Positions 12,562 to 24,117 of a stretch of DNA of 64,000 bases are shown one piece after another. The stretch's first letter is position 1; each line of letters starts with the position of its first letter. The translations under genes and the position numbers were made by a program. The notes below the pieces were generated by a model, which made no database searches, was not told where the DNA came from, and was given only the letters and a program-made list of their open reading frames with translations. The stretch comes from Periconia sp. R9002 (Eukaryota; Ascomycota; Dothideomycetes; Pleosporales; Periconiaceae). Location: the NCBI GenBank assembly GCA_023627715.1, contig JAMAHW010000044.1:186001-250000 (forward strand). Reading direction: 5' to 3'.

Positions 12562-13764
12562 GATCAACTGATTCTCGACGTAGGATATATTGTATTCAAG
12601 CTTCAAATGGACAAGACGCTATCTGTAGCCAAGAGAAGTAATTCAGAGGGTAAAATGAAGGGTTTTGTTTGGGGTGATTGTTGAGAGTGACGCTTTTATT
12701 CCCGGTTGGAGTCAACGGTTTTATGTACAGCACTAGCGTTATCAGCTGCCAGAAGTGGTTAAGACGTTCAAAACGCGCTGGATAATTTTCCGCTTTGCCG
12801 GACCTTGTCACTTTAAGCCTATTGTTATTTAAAGATCAATTGGTTTGTTCTGTGTGTGGTCTTGAACATCACTATAGCAGAGTTGTGAGAAGTCAGCACA
12901 CATGTACAGAGCAATAATTGCCACAGAAGCTAACCTATTAAGGGATAGAACAATAGAACAGCATTATTAAGGAACATAAATAAATAGAAAGTCATGTGAG
13001 CAGTATCCAAAACAGTGGTCACTTGCATAATTTACCTTCAAACAATTGCTCTAAACATTGTCTGTCATGTAATTGCTCTAAACATTGTCTGTCATGTAAT
13101 TGCTCACAAGGAAAAGAGTCCCGAATAAAATTCAATCACGAACGAATGCCTAAACAAGAGACCCAACTATAACAAAAGCCCCAAGAAAGACGTCTAAACG
13201 CTATAGCAAAAAGTGGTACTAAGTGGCACAAGATTTTGAGGTCAATATCCTCGATCAGTCCATTTCAACCTTGAAATGCAGTTACCTTGCTATGCATCAG
13301 CATCTGACCTTATTTGTGGTTAGTCAGACCTTTTATGATGATGGCGTGGTTGTGCGCATTCTCAAACATCTTAACTCCGCTCTCGGTGGCGAGGTCGCCT
13401 TGAACTACATACATATGTCCGGTTTTCTGTGTTTTTTTATGATTTTGTTTTTTGTATGGTAGGGATGGCCCTTAGTACTGCGACAGTGTAAAACATCCAA
13501 ATCTATTGTAGAACTATGCTTAAAAGATGCAGATAATTGGACGGTCTTAGTTAGACAGATTGTCCAAAGGCCTACATTGATAGGAGGTCCTATCACGTGA
13601 CGTGGTCATACTGCAATCAACACTTACCTCCTAGGTACTTACGTATAAAGGACAAGAAAATGGAGTAGGTATTTGAAAAGAAACCCATCTACCTGAATCA
13701 TCACGCCAAAACACCTTGTTGAATCTTCTCAACATCCATGAACACATCGCAATGTTTACCTGAT
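12562..13764. other. Gene-free stretch with a small tandem repeat
   Basis: Holds the upstream region of the MFS gene, an AT-rich segment with a 27-base tandem repeat at 13044-13105, and the 3' flank of the amidotransferase-like gene. No coding feature is supportable. Confidence 0.45.
13044..13105. repeat. 27-base tandem repeat, about 2.3 copies
   Basis: Two identical 27-base units (13044-13070 and 13071-13097) begin AATTGCTC and are followed by a partial third copy of 8 bases. It lies in non-coding AT-rich DNA; simple slippage or replication duplication is enough to explain it. Confidence 0.85.
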
Positions 13765-14715
13765 TTACTCCACCTTATCATCATCCCCGTGGAAAAATCT
13801 CAACACCGCCTTCGCGACCAGCAGCCCATCATGCATCCAATCCGCCCTTTCACTCGCCTCATCCGCAGCTTCCTCCTCAACACTCCCACTCTTCACCCTC
13901 ATCTCCAACTGCCTCTTTACGTTCTCTTCGTTAAATTCCATATGCCCTTGCGTCGTAAACAACCTCTTCTTGATATACACGCCTTGTACATCTGTGTGCT
14001 CGCTGCTTCCCCATACGTAGACTTTGACGTTCTTATCCAGAAGATCCGTCTTCTCAGGCGAAGGCGCATCGACGACGGTGTCGAGGTGCATTTGGTGCAG
14101 GCGGATGTGGGACTCGTTGGAGGGCAGGTTGAAAAGGGAGCGCCCGATGGGCGTGAGTTTGATGGGTGTGTGGGACAGCTCCCACTCGCCGTTTTCGTTT
14201 GGTGTGACGGTTGAGCCGAGGACGCGGCAGAGAATTTGATGTCCGAAGCAGATTCCTGTGAAGCGTATATCCGGGCGGTTTATCCAGAGGTCTGTAATAC
14301 ACGGTTACTGTTGAGTTTACTTTTATTTTTGATTTTTCTTTCTTTTCGGATGATCGCGCATTGACGTAGGTGTTCACGTACACCTGATAAGATCCATGAG
14401 TCTGTGTATCCAAGGATCATCCCCATGCGCATCGTAAACGCTACCTGTGATGAGGATCGCGTGGATATCGTTTCCTATATCTTCATGTGCTGGGATCTTC
14501 CCACCATCTGGCTCGACTACGTATTGCATGGCCGTTTCTATGCCGAGGCTGGGCTCGTGCTCGTCACCGGCTCGCTTTAATAGGCTTGCCAGCACATCGC
14601 CAAATGACCCTGCTTCTGCTTTTGTATCTGGGTGAGGGTCATCGGTTTCGAGGACCAGCATGCGCACCTTGTCCGGGTGCTCGGAGGTGATGAGGCGGGC
14701 TTCGGGAGGCGCCAT
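13765..14715 (-). CDS. Class I glutamine amidotransferase-like protein
   Basis: Exons 14715-14382 and 14291-13765 give 286 residues. The fold is that of GMP-synthase-type glutaminase domains. The nucleophile elbow ICFGHQIL is present; the preceding conserved loop reads ILITGSVYDAH. A later HMEFN segment resembles the region around the catalytic His in this family. Free-standing proteins like this are common in fungi and are often annotated as GMP synthase-like or peptidase C26; their substrates are mostly unknown. The intron donor GTACGTGA at 14381 joins in phase to the exon before the CFGHQ motif. The ATG at 14715 (MAPPEARL) is preferred over longer upstream frames. Confidence 0.82.
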
Positions 14716-15207
14716 TGTTACAGTGTCGGAGCAAAAGATTGTGAAAATTGGTGATTTGCGAAACCGTTTCGATTGGAGAAAAGCAGTGCTATATACATGA
14801 GAAATGAAAAGAAAGTGTTCGTTTACGCAGAAAAGGCTACATTTGAGCGATGTCCACTCATACCCACACTGCCGAGCTGCTCGCAATGACTGGCCGTTTG
14901 TTCCGTGGGCGACGTATGTCGAGCCTTTCTAGTTCCTTGTCGCAGGCAAAAAATCAAATCCATAACGTAAATTCGAAGTCAACTCTGGGTAAGTAGTGCT
15001 CACTATGAGGCTCCGTGGGAATTTTCTGGACGAAGTTAACATTAGCATCGTCTTGGCACATATGATCCCGTGACGTCAGCGCTGACGTAGGACCTTTTGA
15101 TATTTTTCATACCTTTGTATGAACAGATGATGTGTGATCGCTGCGCAGATTTTGTGAGAGATGGCAGTGAGAAGATCCATTTATCTTTGTTGGAAAGCAA
15201 TTCGTTC
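14716..15207. other. Intergenic, about 490 bases
   Basis: Contains the promoter of the amidotransferase-like gene and the 3' end of the oxygenase gene, both on the minus strand. No gene is seen. Confidence 0.5.
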
Positions 15208-16234
15208 TTAAGCTGCTGCGGTGCTTGCGACGGATACCCTGGGATCTTTCAACGTCGTGTAGTTCTTCATCGTGTTGAAGACTCTCCACTCCCCAGCATT
15301 GACAGGCTCATATTTCTTCACTTCATCCTGCGACTTAGTAATTGGGTCAATCAGCACATCCGGATCAGGATGGATGAAGAACGGGATTGAGTAGCGTGCC
15401 GGCAGAATGTCGCCTGGGGTCTTGGGACTGACGACGCGGTGAATCGTACTCCGGCATCGGCCATTCGTCAAACGCTGCATCAAATCCGCAATATTGATCA
15501 ACACAGTTCCAGGAATCGGAAGCGCTTGCTTGAATTCTCCAGTGTGGAAAGGGTCGACTTCAAGGCCGCCGGTCTGGTCCTGGAACAAAAGCGTACACAA
15601 CCCGAAATCAGTGTGAGGGATGATTCTAGCATGACCTTCCTGCTCCACGATCTTTCTCTCAATGGATGGATAGTGGATGAGTCGAAGTTGCGGATCTGCG
15701 GTCTTTGTGATATTGTCGAAAAAGTTGTCACCGAGTTCCAGCGCCATCGCAAGACACTTGAGCACGTTCAAACCCAGTGTGAGGCATTGGCTATAGAAAT
15801 CGTCTAGGGTTTCCCGAAATGTAGGAAGTTCGTCGCCGGAAGGACAGAGATCGTTGTTGTAACGCCGATGCTCGTAGCATTCCTTGTGATCGACCCCGCC
15901 ATTGGCTTCGTCTCCGTCTCCCGTGTAGCCTTGATTTACTTTGGCATCTTTTAACCGCCAAGAGCATTTCTTCTCAATGGGTAGGTCGAAAAAGTTTTTT
16001 GCCTGTACTGACTGTCAACACTCTGACTGCTGAACTTGACCAAGTTATGCGACACACCAGTTCAAAGACAGAATCGACCTTAGTCTGGGGGATGCCGTGG
16101 TCTTTGATGTAGACCCAGCCCACGGTACTGAATGCATCGTATATCTCTTTTGCTACAGCATGCTTTGCTGCATCATCGCCATGCAAAAAGCGCTCAAACG
16201 ATACCACGGCAATCTCGGCCGCATTGACTGCCAT
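15208..16234 (-). CDS. 2-oxoglutarate/Fe(II)-dependent oxygenase (isopenicillin-N-synthase-like)
   Basis: Exons 16234-16058 and 16002-15208 encode 323 residues, typical for this fold. The N-terminal half carries the DIOX_N signature (YDAFSTVGWVYIKDHGI, then KNFFDLP). The iron triad is visible as His189 and Asp191 (IPHTDFG) and His247 (STIHRV). The 2-oxoglutarate anchor is Arg262-x-Ser264 (RYSIPFF). All catalytic residues are present, so activity is likely; the substrate is not. It is transcribed away from the sugar-porter-like MFS gene 715 bases off, hinting at shared control and a joint role in use of an imported compound. A dioxygenase (HxnY) also belongs to the fungal nicotinate regulon, but this family is too broad for that assignment. 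Confidence 0.88.
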
Positions 16235-16949
16235 ATCGCCGAATTAGTTCTGACAAGAGTGTGAGTCTTCGACGTTTACAGCTCTCGCTGCACTGAATAA
16301 GGCACCACAGTAGGGACAGTATGATCCAGGGCCAAACCCAAAAGGAACCCCCAACTTGACAAGCTCGAATGATATGCGATAAGAATACGGCAGGAGATTA
16401 CAGTGTCGACAGCAAGAAAGCCCATCTCTTGATAACATATCCGAATATCAGAACCGCCACTCTTGACACCCCGGTTAGTGGCACGCCTCGTCTGAGCCGG
16501 TTGCACCGAATTCGCGCCGTTAGTCGGTCCCACCCATGACAGGATGCGGGGTAGCCATCCCGCCCGGAGAAATTTCTCCAACAGGCATTGATCGATATGT
16601 CGACTGTCTCTCCAAATTTCCCCGCCCAAGCTTAGGGAATTATTGATCAAGAGAAAGCGACTTTCCCCATTTCTCGAAGCGGGAGACGATATCAGAGGAT
16701 TTGGCACGTGCTGAATCCGGTCCGCAATCCGTGGTTGAAGATAGGACTAGGCCGATATTGTCCAGACCACGCAGTCAATTCGATCGACGACGGCGCTTGC
16801 GCATGTGGATAAGGAATAGGCCAGGGTCCATCATTCACTGTCTGGGTACATTTACATATCTCCCATCTTCTCCACACCGGAGATCATCAGAGATCCTCTG
16901 CCTTCGGAGTTCATCAGTTTGGAAGAAGTACTACACAACTTTTCCAATC
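16235..16949. promoter_or_regulatory. Divergent promoter region of the oxygenase/transporter pair
   Basis: A 715-base stretch between the start of the minus-strand oxygenase and that of the plus-strand MFS gene. Open frames here have no family signature and are not plausible exons. It must hold both promoters; no specific operator can be read. Confidence 0.45.
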
Positions 16950-18588
16950 ATGGCGGTCTTCAAGTTGATACCGCGGAACCAAAAGGTCCTTCTAGCCGTC
17001 ATTATCATGACCAGCGTGATCGACTCGGTGCTCGTGGGCTATGATTCTTCCCTTATGGGCTCCTTCAACGTTATGCCGTCGTACCTGAACTACTTCTCGC
17101 TCACTACCTCGACAAAATCGCTGAACACGGCAATTAGCTACATGGGCGGGTGCGTTATGTCGCTGTTCGCTGGGTCAATTGTCGATTGGCGAGGGCGAAA
17201 AGAGTCCATCATCTGGTCTGCTTTCATCACTCTGATCGGAGGGGTGATACAAGGCGCGGCGCAGAATATCGGAATGTTCATCGCGGGACGCTTCATTGTT
17301 GGATTTGGGTTGGGGTTGGCGCAGGTTAGTACGCCGACGCTGGTAGCGGAGACGGCGCCTGTGAAATGGAGAGGGTTTGCGCTGGGCATGTACTATGCTT
17401 GTTGGGGTTGCGGTACTTTGATCGCGAGTGGGGTTTGCTATGGTGTAAGTCTCATTAATCTTCTTTCCCACGTGACAGTATGGAGATGCTCATGGTATTG
17501 CAGACTCAATCAATGGAGTCGACGTGGGCGTGGCGTATTCCTTCACTACTCCAAGCCGCACCGTCGGTATGGTGCATGTTGATTCTGTTCTTCGTGCCCG
17601 AGTCCCCGCGTTGGCTCATCAGCAGAGGCCGCAATGAAGAGGCGCTGGAAATCATCGCCATCGCAAACTGTGACGGCGACACAACAGCTCCCATCGTGCT
17701 CGTGCAGTACCAGGAAATCCAAGACACGCTTCGTTGGGAGAAAGAGCGTGAACTTTCCGCTGCAAAGACCCTTGCGCAACCTGCGAATCGCCGCCGTCTC
17801 CTCATCACGACTACCTTCAGTATTATGGTTATGCTTCCCGGAACCAACATCGTGCAATTCTACTTCGGTGACATGCTTAGCGTGCGTTACTCCCATCTCT
17901 CACACCTTTCTTTTGCATGTGGTGGCTAACAAGTCTTGTCCAGGGCGCCGGTATCTCGGACCCCAACACCCAACTCCAAATCAACGTGATTCTCACCGCC
18001 TGGACCCTCGTTGTTGCAGTAATCGCCTCTTTCTTTGCCGATAAAGTCTCCCGCAAGGCCCTCTGTGCGGGCGCACTTTCAGCAGGTACAGTCGCTTTGT
18101 ACATTCTCGCCGGACTCACGGCCAAGTACGGCGAATCCGGTTATGCGCCTGGCGTGTACGGTACTATCGCCATGATCTTCATCTACAACGCGACGTACGC
18201 GTGGGGTATCACACCTCTTACTGTCCTCTACCCACCCGAAGTCCTATCCTTCGACATTCGCGCCCTGGGTATGGGTATCTACACATTTGCGACGAAGCTT
18301 TGCGGATTGTTCGTCACGATGGTGGTGCCGTTCGGTCTGGTGGCGATCGGGTGGAAGGTCTACATTATCAACGCCAGTGTAGATATCCTAATGGTGGCGT
18401 TTGTGATTTTCTTCTGGGTCGAAACGAGGGGCTTGACGCTGGAGGAGGTGGATAAATTGTTCGATGGCGAGAAGCACTCGAATGTCCCGGATCTGGAGGC
18501 TGTGATTGAAGGCAAGGTCGTTGCCGAGGATCTTGAGAAGAACTTAGTGACACCGCAGGTGGCTGTTATTGAGACGGAGAAGCAGTGA
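16950..18588 (+). CDS. MFS sugar-porter family transporter
   Basis: Exons 16950-17444, 17504-17881 and 17944-18588 give 505 residues with 12 predicted helices. Both introns fall between codons. Sugar-porter signatures are clear: GYDSSLMGS in helix 1, DWRGRKESI after helix 2, GRFIVGFGLGLAQVSTP in helix 4, PESPRWLISRGR before the central loop and VETRGLTLEEVDKLFDG after helix 12. This is the hexose/lactose-permease branch; close relatives also carry quinate, polyols or aromatic acids, so the substrate is open. The acidic, basic C-tail is cytosolic. The start MAVFKLIPRNQ at 16950 is chosen over an in-frame upstream ATG because it gives the usual short N-terminus. Confidence 0.9.
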
Positions 18589-18782
18589 GGTTCGTCTTTT
18601 TGAGCTGCCGTCAGGTCTTGTGTAATGATAGTATACGATTCTTTTGACATTGTGATCCCCCAAAAGGGGAAAAACCTACATGCTGACCACAAGCCGAAAA
18701 CTTAGTTGCAAGATTCTACCATATATCTATATCAGTTTTGTTTGCAATAGGCTTCATTAACAACTACCTTCACAACTGAATA

Positions 18783-20516
18783 TCACTCGTACACGAAATC
18801 ATGCGGTTTTTCCGAAATCTCTACATAGTAGCAAAGCTTATTGCTCGAAATACCTGCCTCAACCTTGACGCTAACCCACCTCAAGGGCACCGCCAAAGCC
18901 GGCACAGCATCTTGATCAAGCAGCGCAAGACTCGTCGCTATCCCATGATGCTCAAAAAGACCGTACTGCCTCTCGATGTACATCCTCCAGGCGCGACTGT
19001 CCGGACTTGCAATCTGCGGCCACTGGGCGCCGTCTTTGATGAGACGACACCTGACTTTGGATTTCGCACGGTTGAGGCCGACGAACATTTTGCAAATTTC
19101 CGTTCCGGGGCCGTTCTTGTACTGGACGAGGATTTGGCTCATGAAGATAAAATCTTGCTCATCCGGCGGGACGACAATCATGCGGCCGTCTTCATCTTCT
19201 GTGGTTGGGGGCCATGTGCGACCGATTTTGAGGCGGTTGGGGCGGTGCAGGAAGCGGAAGCGGAAGCAATGTGGATCGTCGATGAAGATGTTTGGCGGCA
19301 TCTGAGGGCGGTGGCTAACGTAGACTGTTTTGGGAGTGTATTCCGCCGCATTGCTATATTTGACAGAATCGATGAGGCTTGTTTGTATCCTGGCGCAATG
19401 TCGAACGTTGGAAAACCTCTGAAAGTTGGGGTTGTATTCATATTTGACATTTCGCAGCGTGACCGTGCATAGGCTACTGTGCATGCTCGCATTAAGCAGA
19501 CCGACTAATACGGATTCGTCTGTACCTTTCAGAGGTCGCGCTTTCAGTATCAGGCTGATGCCGAGATTCGTGTTGGAAATCAACACTGGAGGACCTGCGC
19601 GGACATCGGCACATTCTTTGAACGCTCCCGGCGATGGCGCGAGGAGCCCGCGGCAGGTGGAATTCGAATCGTCGGCGTCTTTCCAGTAGAAGATAGAGTC
19701 ATCAGGGGTGACTCTTATAATTTCTTCCTGCAGTCGTATAAAAGCGTTGGCGCCCTCACCGTACAACATTGGTATGTGAACGCCGAAGATTCCTAGAAGA
19801 CTATAAGCTTTGTCTTCGATACGCGTGGTTGACCGGTCTGCAGCCCACGACATTTTCTGTGCGACCGAGCACTGGCTGAGATCCCCAGTTTTCAAGACGT
19901 GTCTTGGTATGCCGGTTACTTTGCTAAGATTCTCAGACGATATACTCTTGCTGGTAAGAAACTTCCATTCTGCGTCGACAAAATGTACTTCGCGCGGTGC
20001 TATGAGTTCCTGGAGCGTCCAGCCTCGTTTGATCCATCTAGTTCCAGAAACCAGACGTCCGAATTGAATATCACCAAGCTCCGCCATTCGTATGGGTGAG
20101 ATATCCTCCAACAAAGCAATGCAGATGGCCGCTTTCTGGTACCATCGATACATTGAGTTGATTGCTTCTTGTAGCTCCGAGCTGGAGGTCTTGTCAATAC
20201 AGCATGTGTCGATCCAGAAGTACTTGTAGTTTCCGAGAACCGCTGCCCGAGCCGCAGAGGCCACCTTGCGATATCCCGATTTCTTCTCAATGTCCTCCCT
20301 AGAGTTGTGAGATGTCCCAGTAAATAGACCCAATGAGAATAAAACTGCGGTATCGTGTTGTAGCGCGTCTGGAAGCGTCTTCAGTTTTTGCAGATATCGC
20401 ATATCCTGGTACGAGACCTCCTCGTCGCCCCAGGTATGGGATAAAATGAGATACTCGGGTAGATTCTCATCGTTGAACGTCGCAAACTCTAAAGTTTCGG
20501 AAGTGAGCAGGCGCAT
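18783..20516 (-). CDS. HET domain protein (heterokaryon-incompatibility type)
   Basis: Single-exon protein of 577 residues. The HET domain occupies about residues 20-270: MRLLTSETLEF at the start, ILSHTWGDEEVSYQDM, the FWIDTCCIDK block and RGWTLQELIAPREVHFVD, followed by SLLGIFGVHIPMLYGEG, which is typical of the HET-D/E-like class. The remaining 300 residues have no NACHT, WD40 or ankyrin signature. HET proteins trigger cell death after fusion of genetically unlike hyphae, but most family members have unknown partners. The start is the ATG at 20516; the frame stays open slightly further upstream without another ATG. Confidence 0.88.
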   Translation of the reverse strand: MRLLTSETLEFATFNDENLPEYLILSHTWGDEEVSYQDMRYLQKLKTLPDALQHDTAVLFSLGLFTGTSHNSREDIEKKSGYRKVASAARAAVLGNYKYFWIDTCCIDKTSSSELQEAINSMYRWYQKAAICIALLEDISPIRMAELGDIQFGRLVSGTRWIKRGWTLQELIAPREVHFVDAEWKFLTSKSISSENLSKVTGIPRHVLKTGDLSQCSVAQKMSWAADRSTTRIEDKAYSLLGIFGVHIPMLYGEGANAFIRLQEEIIRVTPDDSIFYWKDADDSNSTCRGLLAPSPGAFKECADVRAGPPVLISNTNLGISLILKARPLKGTDESVLVGLLNASMHSSLCTVTLRNVKYEYNPNFQRFSNVRHCARIQTSLIDSVKYSNAAEYTPKTVYVSHRPQMPPNIFIDDPHCFRFRFLHRPNRLKIGRTWPPTTEDEDGRMIVVPPDEQDFIFMSQILVQYKNGPGTEICKMFVGLNRAKSKVRCRLIKDGAQWPQIASPDSRAWRMYIERQYGLFEHHGIATSLALLDQDAVPALAVPLRWVSVKVEAGISSNKLCYYVEISEKPHDFVYE

Positions 20517-21281
20517 GTTGACCAAAGCCGGGTTATTGATCTGGTTTCCTGAATACTGAAATTCTAGGCTGAACTCTGCTGCAGAAACTGGAGCCTAATA
20601 CTCGTTCTGCTTATCTGCTTGCAGAACTCCAGGCTGTCTGATAACCTGTTTGTCGTTCGCACTCAAAATAAAGGCTGTGGTGCTGGATTTTGGAGAACTT
20701 GTAGCACATTGATTTGTGGTGGTTCTAACTAGGAATATTATATGCACAAGCGTGACGGTGAAGAAGTTCGAGATGGTTACACTACCGAGGCTGAGTGGGT
20801 GTCAGCGCGAGGCGGGATGATGGATACGGGAATGCGGCGCCCAGCCTATCAGCTTCAAGAGTAACATTGTCAGATAGCCCTCGCCGAGTGACTGCCTCAT
20901 CCCATCCCTTCGTAGCACCTCCTGGATACGGCATGCAACCGGCTACTAGCCCCGTCTTTTTATTTTCGCAATAGCGCCGCAGAACAGGATGCAATTGCCA
21001 GATACAATATGGTGCCTGAATTTATTCCCGATGCAAGCACTTGAATATAGTTCTTAACTGCCTATTTTGGCAGAAATAGATATGTATGTATCGCCTGATA
21101 ATAACTAGTCTCCATATGCTGCAGTGACATCATATTTATTGGTTGCTCCCCCAGGTAATTTTTATTAAATTGCCGACATTAACTTGGTGGCCCAGCGTCA
21201 AGTCATGTCCACCCTTCCACGAATCCTGTGTAGCACTCCATTACAGTTTACTCGTTCGCTTCAGCATAATACACTGCCACT
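20517..21281. other. Intergenic, divergent HET and protease promoters
   Basis: About 765 bases between two diverging genes. No additional gene or clear regulatory motif is seen. Confidence 0.45.
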
Positions 21282-22583
21282 ATGCTTCGCAACACCATTT
21301 TGATCAATGTTATCGTCGCATTTGCGCAGCGCAGCGCGGCCACTGTCCTGGAATTGCCTATCTGGCTTCGCAACAGTTATGTGAGTTGCCTTAGATTCAG
21401 TGCTACGTTGATATTTTAATCTGATACCACTTACAGGCTATGGTTGAACTAGCGGTTGGGACACCTCCTGTAAACCACTTCATGTTCTTTGATACAGGCA
21501 GCGGAACATCGTGGATCGTGGACCAGAAATGCGCCAATGGAGCCTGCGCAAATTATAGCGGGTAAGACAGTTATTCAAAGACGGCAGGATAATCCATAAG
21601 TGAGAGCTGATTTAAGAAACAGCTATCCTCGATATGGATACGATGAGAAGGCTTCGTCAACTAGTCTTGATCTGGGCGTCTACGACTCAATTGACTACCT
21701 GGGAGGTAAGACGGGAGGGCCTGCCATGGCGGACATATTCCACTTGGGGAACCAGTCATGGAATCAGACCTTCATATCTGCAAACCAGAGCACATGGGCG
21801 TTTATCCCAGGCGATGGTTTCTTTGGTCTGGCGTTTTCTTCGATAGCAATGCCAAGGACGGAAACAGTCGTGGAGACCATGATCCGAGAGAAAATCCTGG
21901 ATCAACCCAAATTCGCCCTATACTATGGCAAGGAACTCAACGAAACCAATGGTCCCGGTGAGGGCGTTCTCACGCTGGGCGGCTCCGAAGAGGACAAGTA
22001 CGTTGAGGGTGATATGACCTGGCTACCCGTTCGTAAAGACAACAACGGTACTGTGTATCAACTCTGGCGCTCGACTGTCCGTGCGGTCTCGGCAACTTAC
22101 AAGAAGGACGGGTTGGATGATGGAAATGTTATCGTGAGCGAGCCTATAAAGTGGGAAGCTGGCAAAGCGAATAGTGTATTCGATACAGGAGCGGGCACGC
22201 TGTCAGTCCCAACTCCAGTGGTCGAGGAAATGTATCACGCCATAGGGTGGCCTGGGTACCAGGCACTCCTCAATGGCGAGTTCATGCCGCTCTGCTCCTT
22301 CTTCAATGAAACCTGGGCCGTCACATTTACCTTCTCGGACAACGGCGTCGACTTTTTCAATATGACCATGCGTGGGAACGAACTCCGTGGCCTGTCCGGA
22401 TTCGCTGGCCGTGATGACGCTTGCAACCCTCCCTTTGATGATAGCGGCAGTGACGGGCTATTCCTTGCAGGCAAACAATTCCTTCACAGTCTCTATACTG
22501 TATTTGACTTTGGTGCTACTGAGACTGAGAACTATAAACCTCGTATCGGCTTTGGTCACTTGAAAAAGAACTACCTTTCTTGA
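21282..22583 (+). CDS. Secreted aspartic protease (pepsin family A1)
   Basis: Exons 21282-21380, 21437-21561 and 21623-22583 encode 394 residues. The N-terminus is a signal peptide (about residues 1-20). The catalytic aspartates are Asp52 in FFDTGSGTSW and Asp262 in SVFDTGAGTLSVP. Several N-glycosylation sequons and few cysteines are present. The protein is shorter than zymogen pepsins: the first catalytic motif comes only about 30 residues after the signal peptide, so the usual inhibitory propeptide is almost absent, a feature of a fungal subgroup with unclear activation. It probably acts outside the cell in nutrition or host interaction. The introns are in phase and the stop is at 22581-22583. 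Confidence 0.88.
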
Positions 22584-22879
22584 GATCGAGGTGATGCATG
22601 GTTAGTTCCTTAATAGTAGCGTTCACGTTGAGAAAGGCAGAGCTCGTTTGAAAACTCCCTTAATTACAATCAATTAATGACTATTAATACTTCATTGAAA
22701 TGCGGCTTTCGAAACATCAATCGTCTACTACCAAGTGGCGCCGAGTGGGCTAACTGGTTGTGTATTCTGGAGATCTGTTTCCCCTTCAGTACATTTACAT
22801 TTAGATTTGGATGAGCTGTTTCCTATCTCAAAGATGCTGCTAGTATGGACTTCCGAGTTTTGGTTAGTGGCAAAAATGA

Positions 22880-23220
22880 TGCATATATATATTATAGGGT
22901 GACCCCGCTAGTATTACTTACCCTAATAGCTGAGATAAAGGATAGACTGATCTACTTTATTTCGTAACGGTTCCTATTAAACTACATTTCAAGTAGGCTA
23001 AACTCACCACGGTGTATCCATCCACCAGTCCGTCTACACGCTGGACTTAGGATACGTAGAGCGTAAACCTTCTCTGTCGACTACAGCGCGTGTACTTATA
23101 AGACCTTTGGCAATTACTATTAGGGCGCGACACTTCTATTAAAGTCACGCGAAATAAGTCTTAGATACACCGGAATCCGCAAAATTAGTATTAACAACGC
23201 TATCACTAGATACTGGTTAT
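22880..23220. repeat. Possible RIP-degraded repeat remnant
   Basis: The segment is AT-rich with many TA dinucleotides, stops in all six frames and no codon structure, unlike the flanking DNA. This is what repeat-induced point mutation leaves of a transposon in ascomycetes. No terminal repeats or transposase motif can be recognised, so the call is tentative. Confidence 0.25.
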
Positions 23221-23695
23221 TCTTCATCTCAGAGATTTTACACAGCTAGAGACTGGAGCTCTTCATAGCGAAGCCGTCTCCCAGCGATTGGCGGGATGCT
23301 TGGTCACCATGAAGCAGGCTGTACAAATGGGTGGGAACTGTGTAAGTGTGTGGTCGGAGCTGTCTTTCAAAGGCTTTCATCAGGCTAGCGATATATGAAC
23401 GCGAAAACGAGAATATGAACCTCGCGTTCCTAAATCGACAGGATAGGTGGGTAAAACTTCGTGGTCACAGAATGAATCTCCAAGTACTTGAAGGCTGACT
23501 GATGAAATGCTGCATGAAATTACGAGTGCCTCGCTTTCCTCAGGCAGGTTTGTTTGGTAACATTGGTCTATTGGAACGATATGGAGTTGGACAGAATATG
23601 AGCGAAGATACAGATGAGGATACCCTCCTATTAAATTTTACTTCCTTGATCCGAATCATTTAACATTCTCCCATGACCGTCAATAAGGAAATTGA

Positions 23696-23920
23696 TTTTC
23701 GCGACCTCAAGGACTGCTATCCATACCTATCGTTCGATCAGCCAGAGCCTCCGCAGAAAGTACAATCGTAACCGGGGTTCGATTTTCGGACGCAGTATCA
23801 AGTTACTGTGCAGATACCTTCACCTATTACAATTCAGAGCTTCTATCTACTCTAGGGTGTGGTCCAATGACCTTCGAAGTCAACACGACGCAAGAACCAA
23901 TCGCCAGATGTTTTCTTTAG
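23696..23920 (+). other. Open frame without start, possible gene fragment
   Basis: A frame of 74 codons runs from a TGA at 23693 to a TAG at 23918. Its translation looks protein-like (STIVTGVRFSDAVSSYC, LGCGPMTFEVNTTQ) with a few cysteines and one glycosylation sequon, but there is no initiator, no clear splice-in site and no family I recognise. It may be an exon of a decayed gene or chance. Confidence 0.15.
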
Positions 23921-24117
23921 ATCGGCGTAAGTACTAGCCTGGCGAGTCTAACTAGCAACTGACCTGACTTCTGAGTGTAGAAATAGTTTTCTCGATCCTC
24001 AAGTCCTGCTACGAACCTGGCTCATGGGAAACCCGGTATTGGTAGTTTTATCAATCCTGGACCTGGAAATGAAAGACCCACCTCGCATGTCTTTGAACGC
24101 ATGAGCAGACCACAATC

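Larger units (their letters stand above)
22584..24117. other. Gene-free stretch with an AT-rich decayed segment
   Basis: About 1.5 kb without a supportable gene. Bases 22880-23220 are rich in TA steps and stops in every frame, as in repeat-induced-point-mutated transposon remains. A 74-codon open frame at 23696-23920 is listed separately. Confidence 0.45.

Noticed and set aside
16701..16949. Upstream N-terminal extension of the sugar-porter gene
   Set aside because: The in-frame extension is Arg/Ser-rich and unlike the short N-terminus of the family; the ATG at 16950 gives a standard protein.
18801..19472. Plus-strand 223-codon open frame
   Set aside because: It is antisense to the HET gene and lacks any motif.
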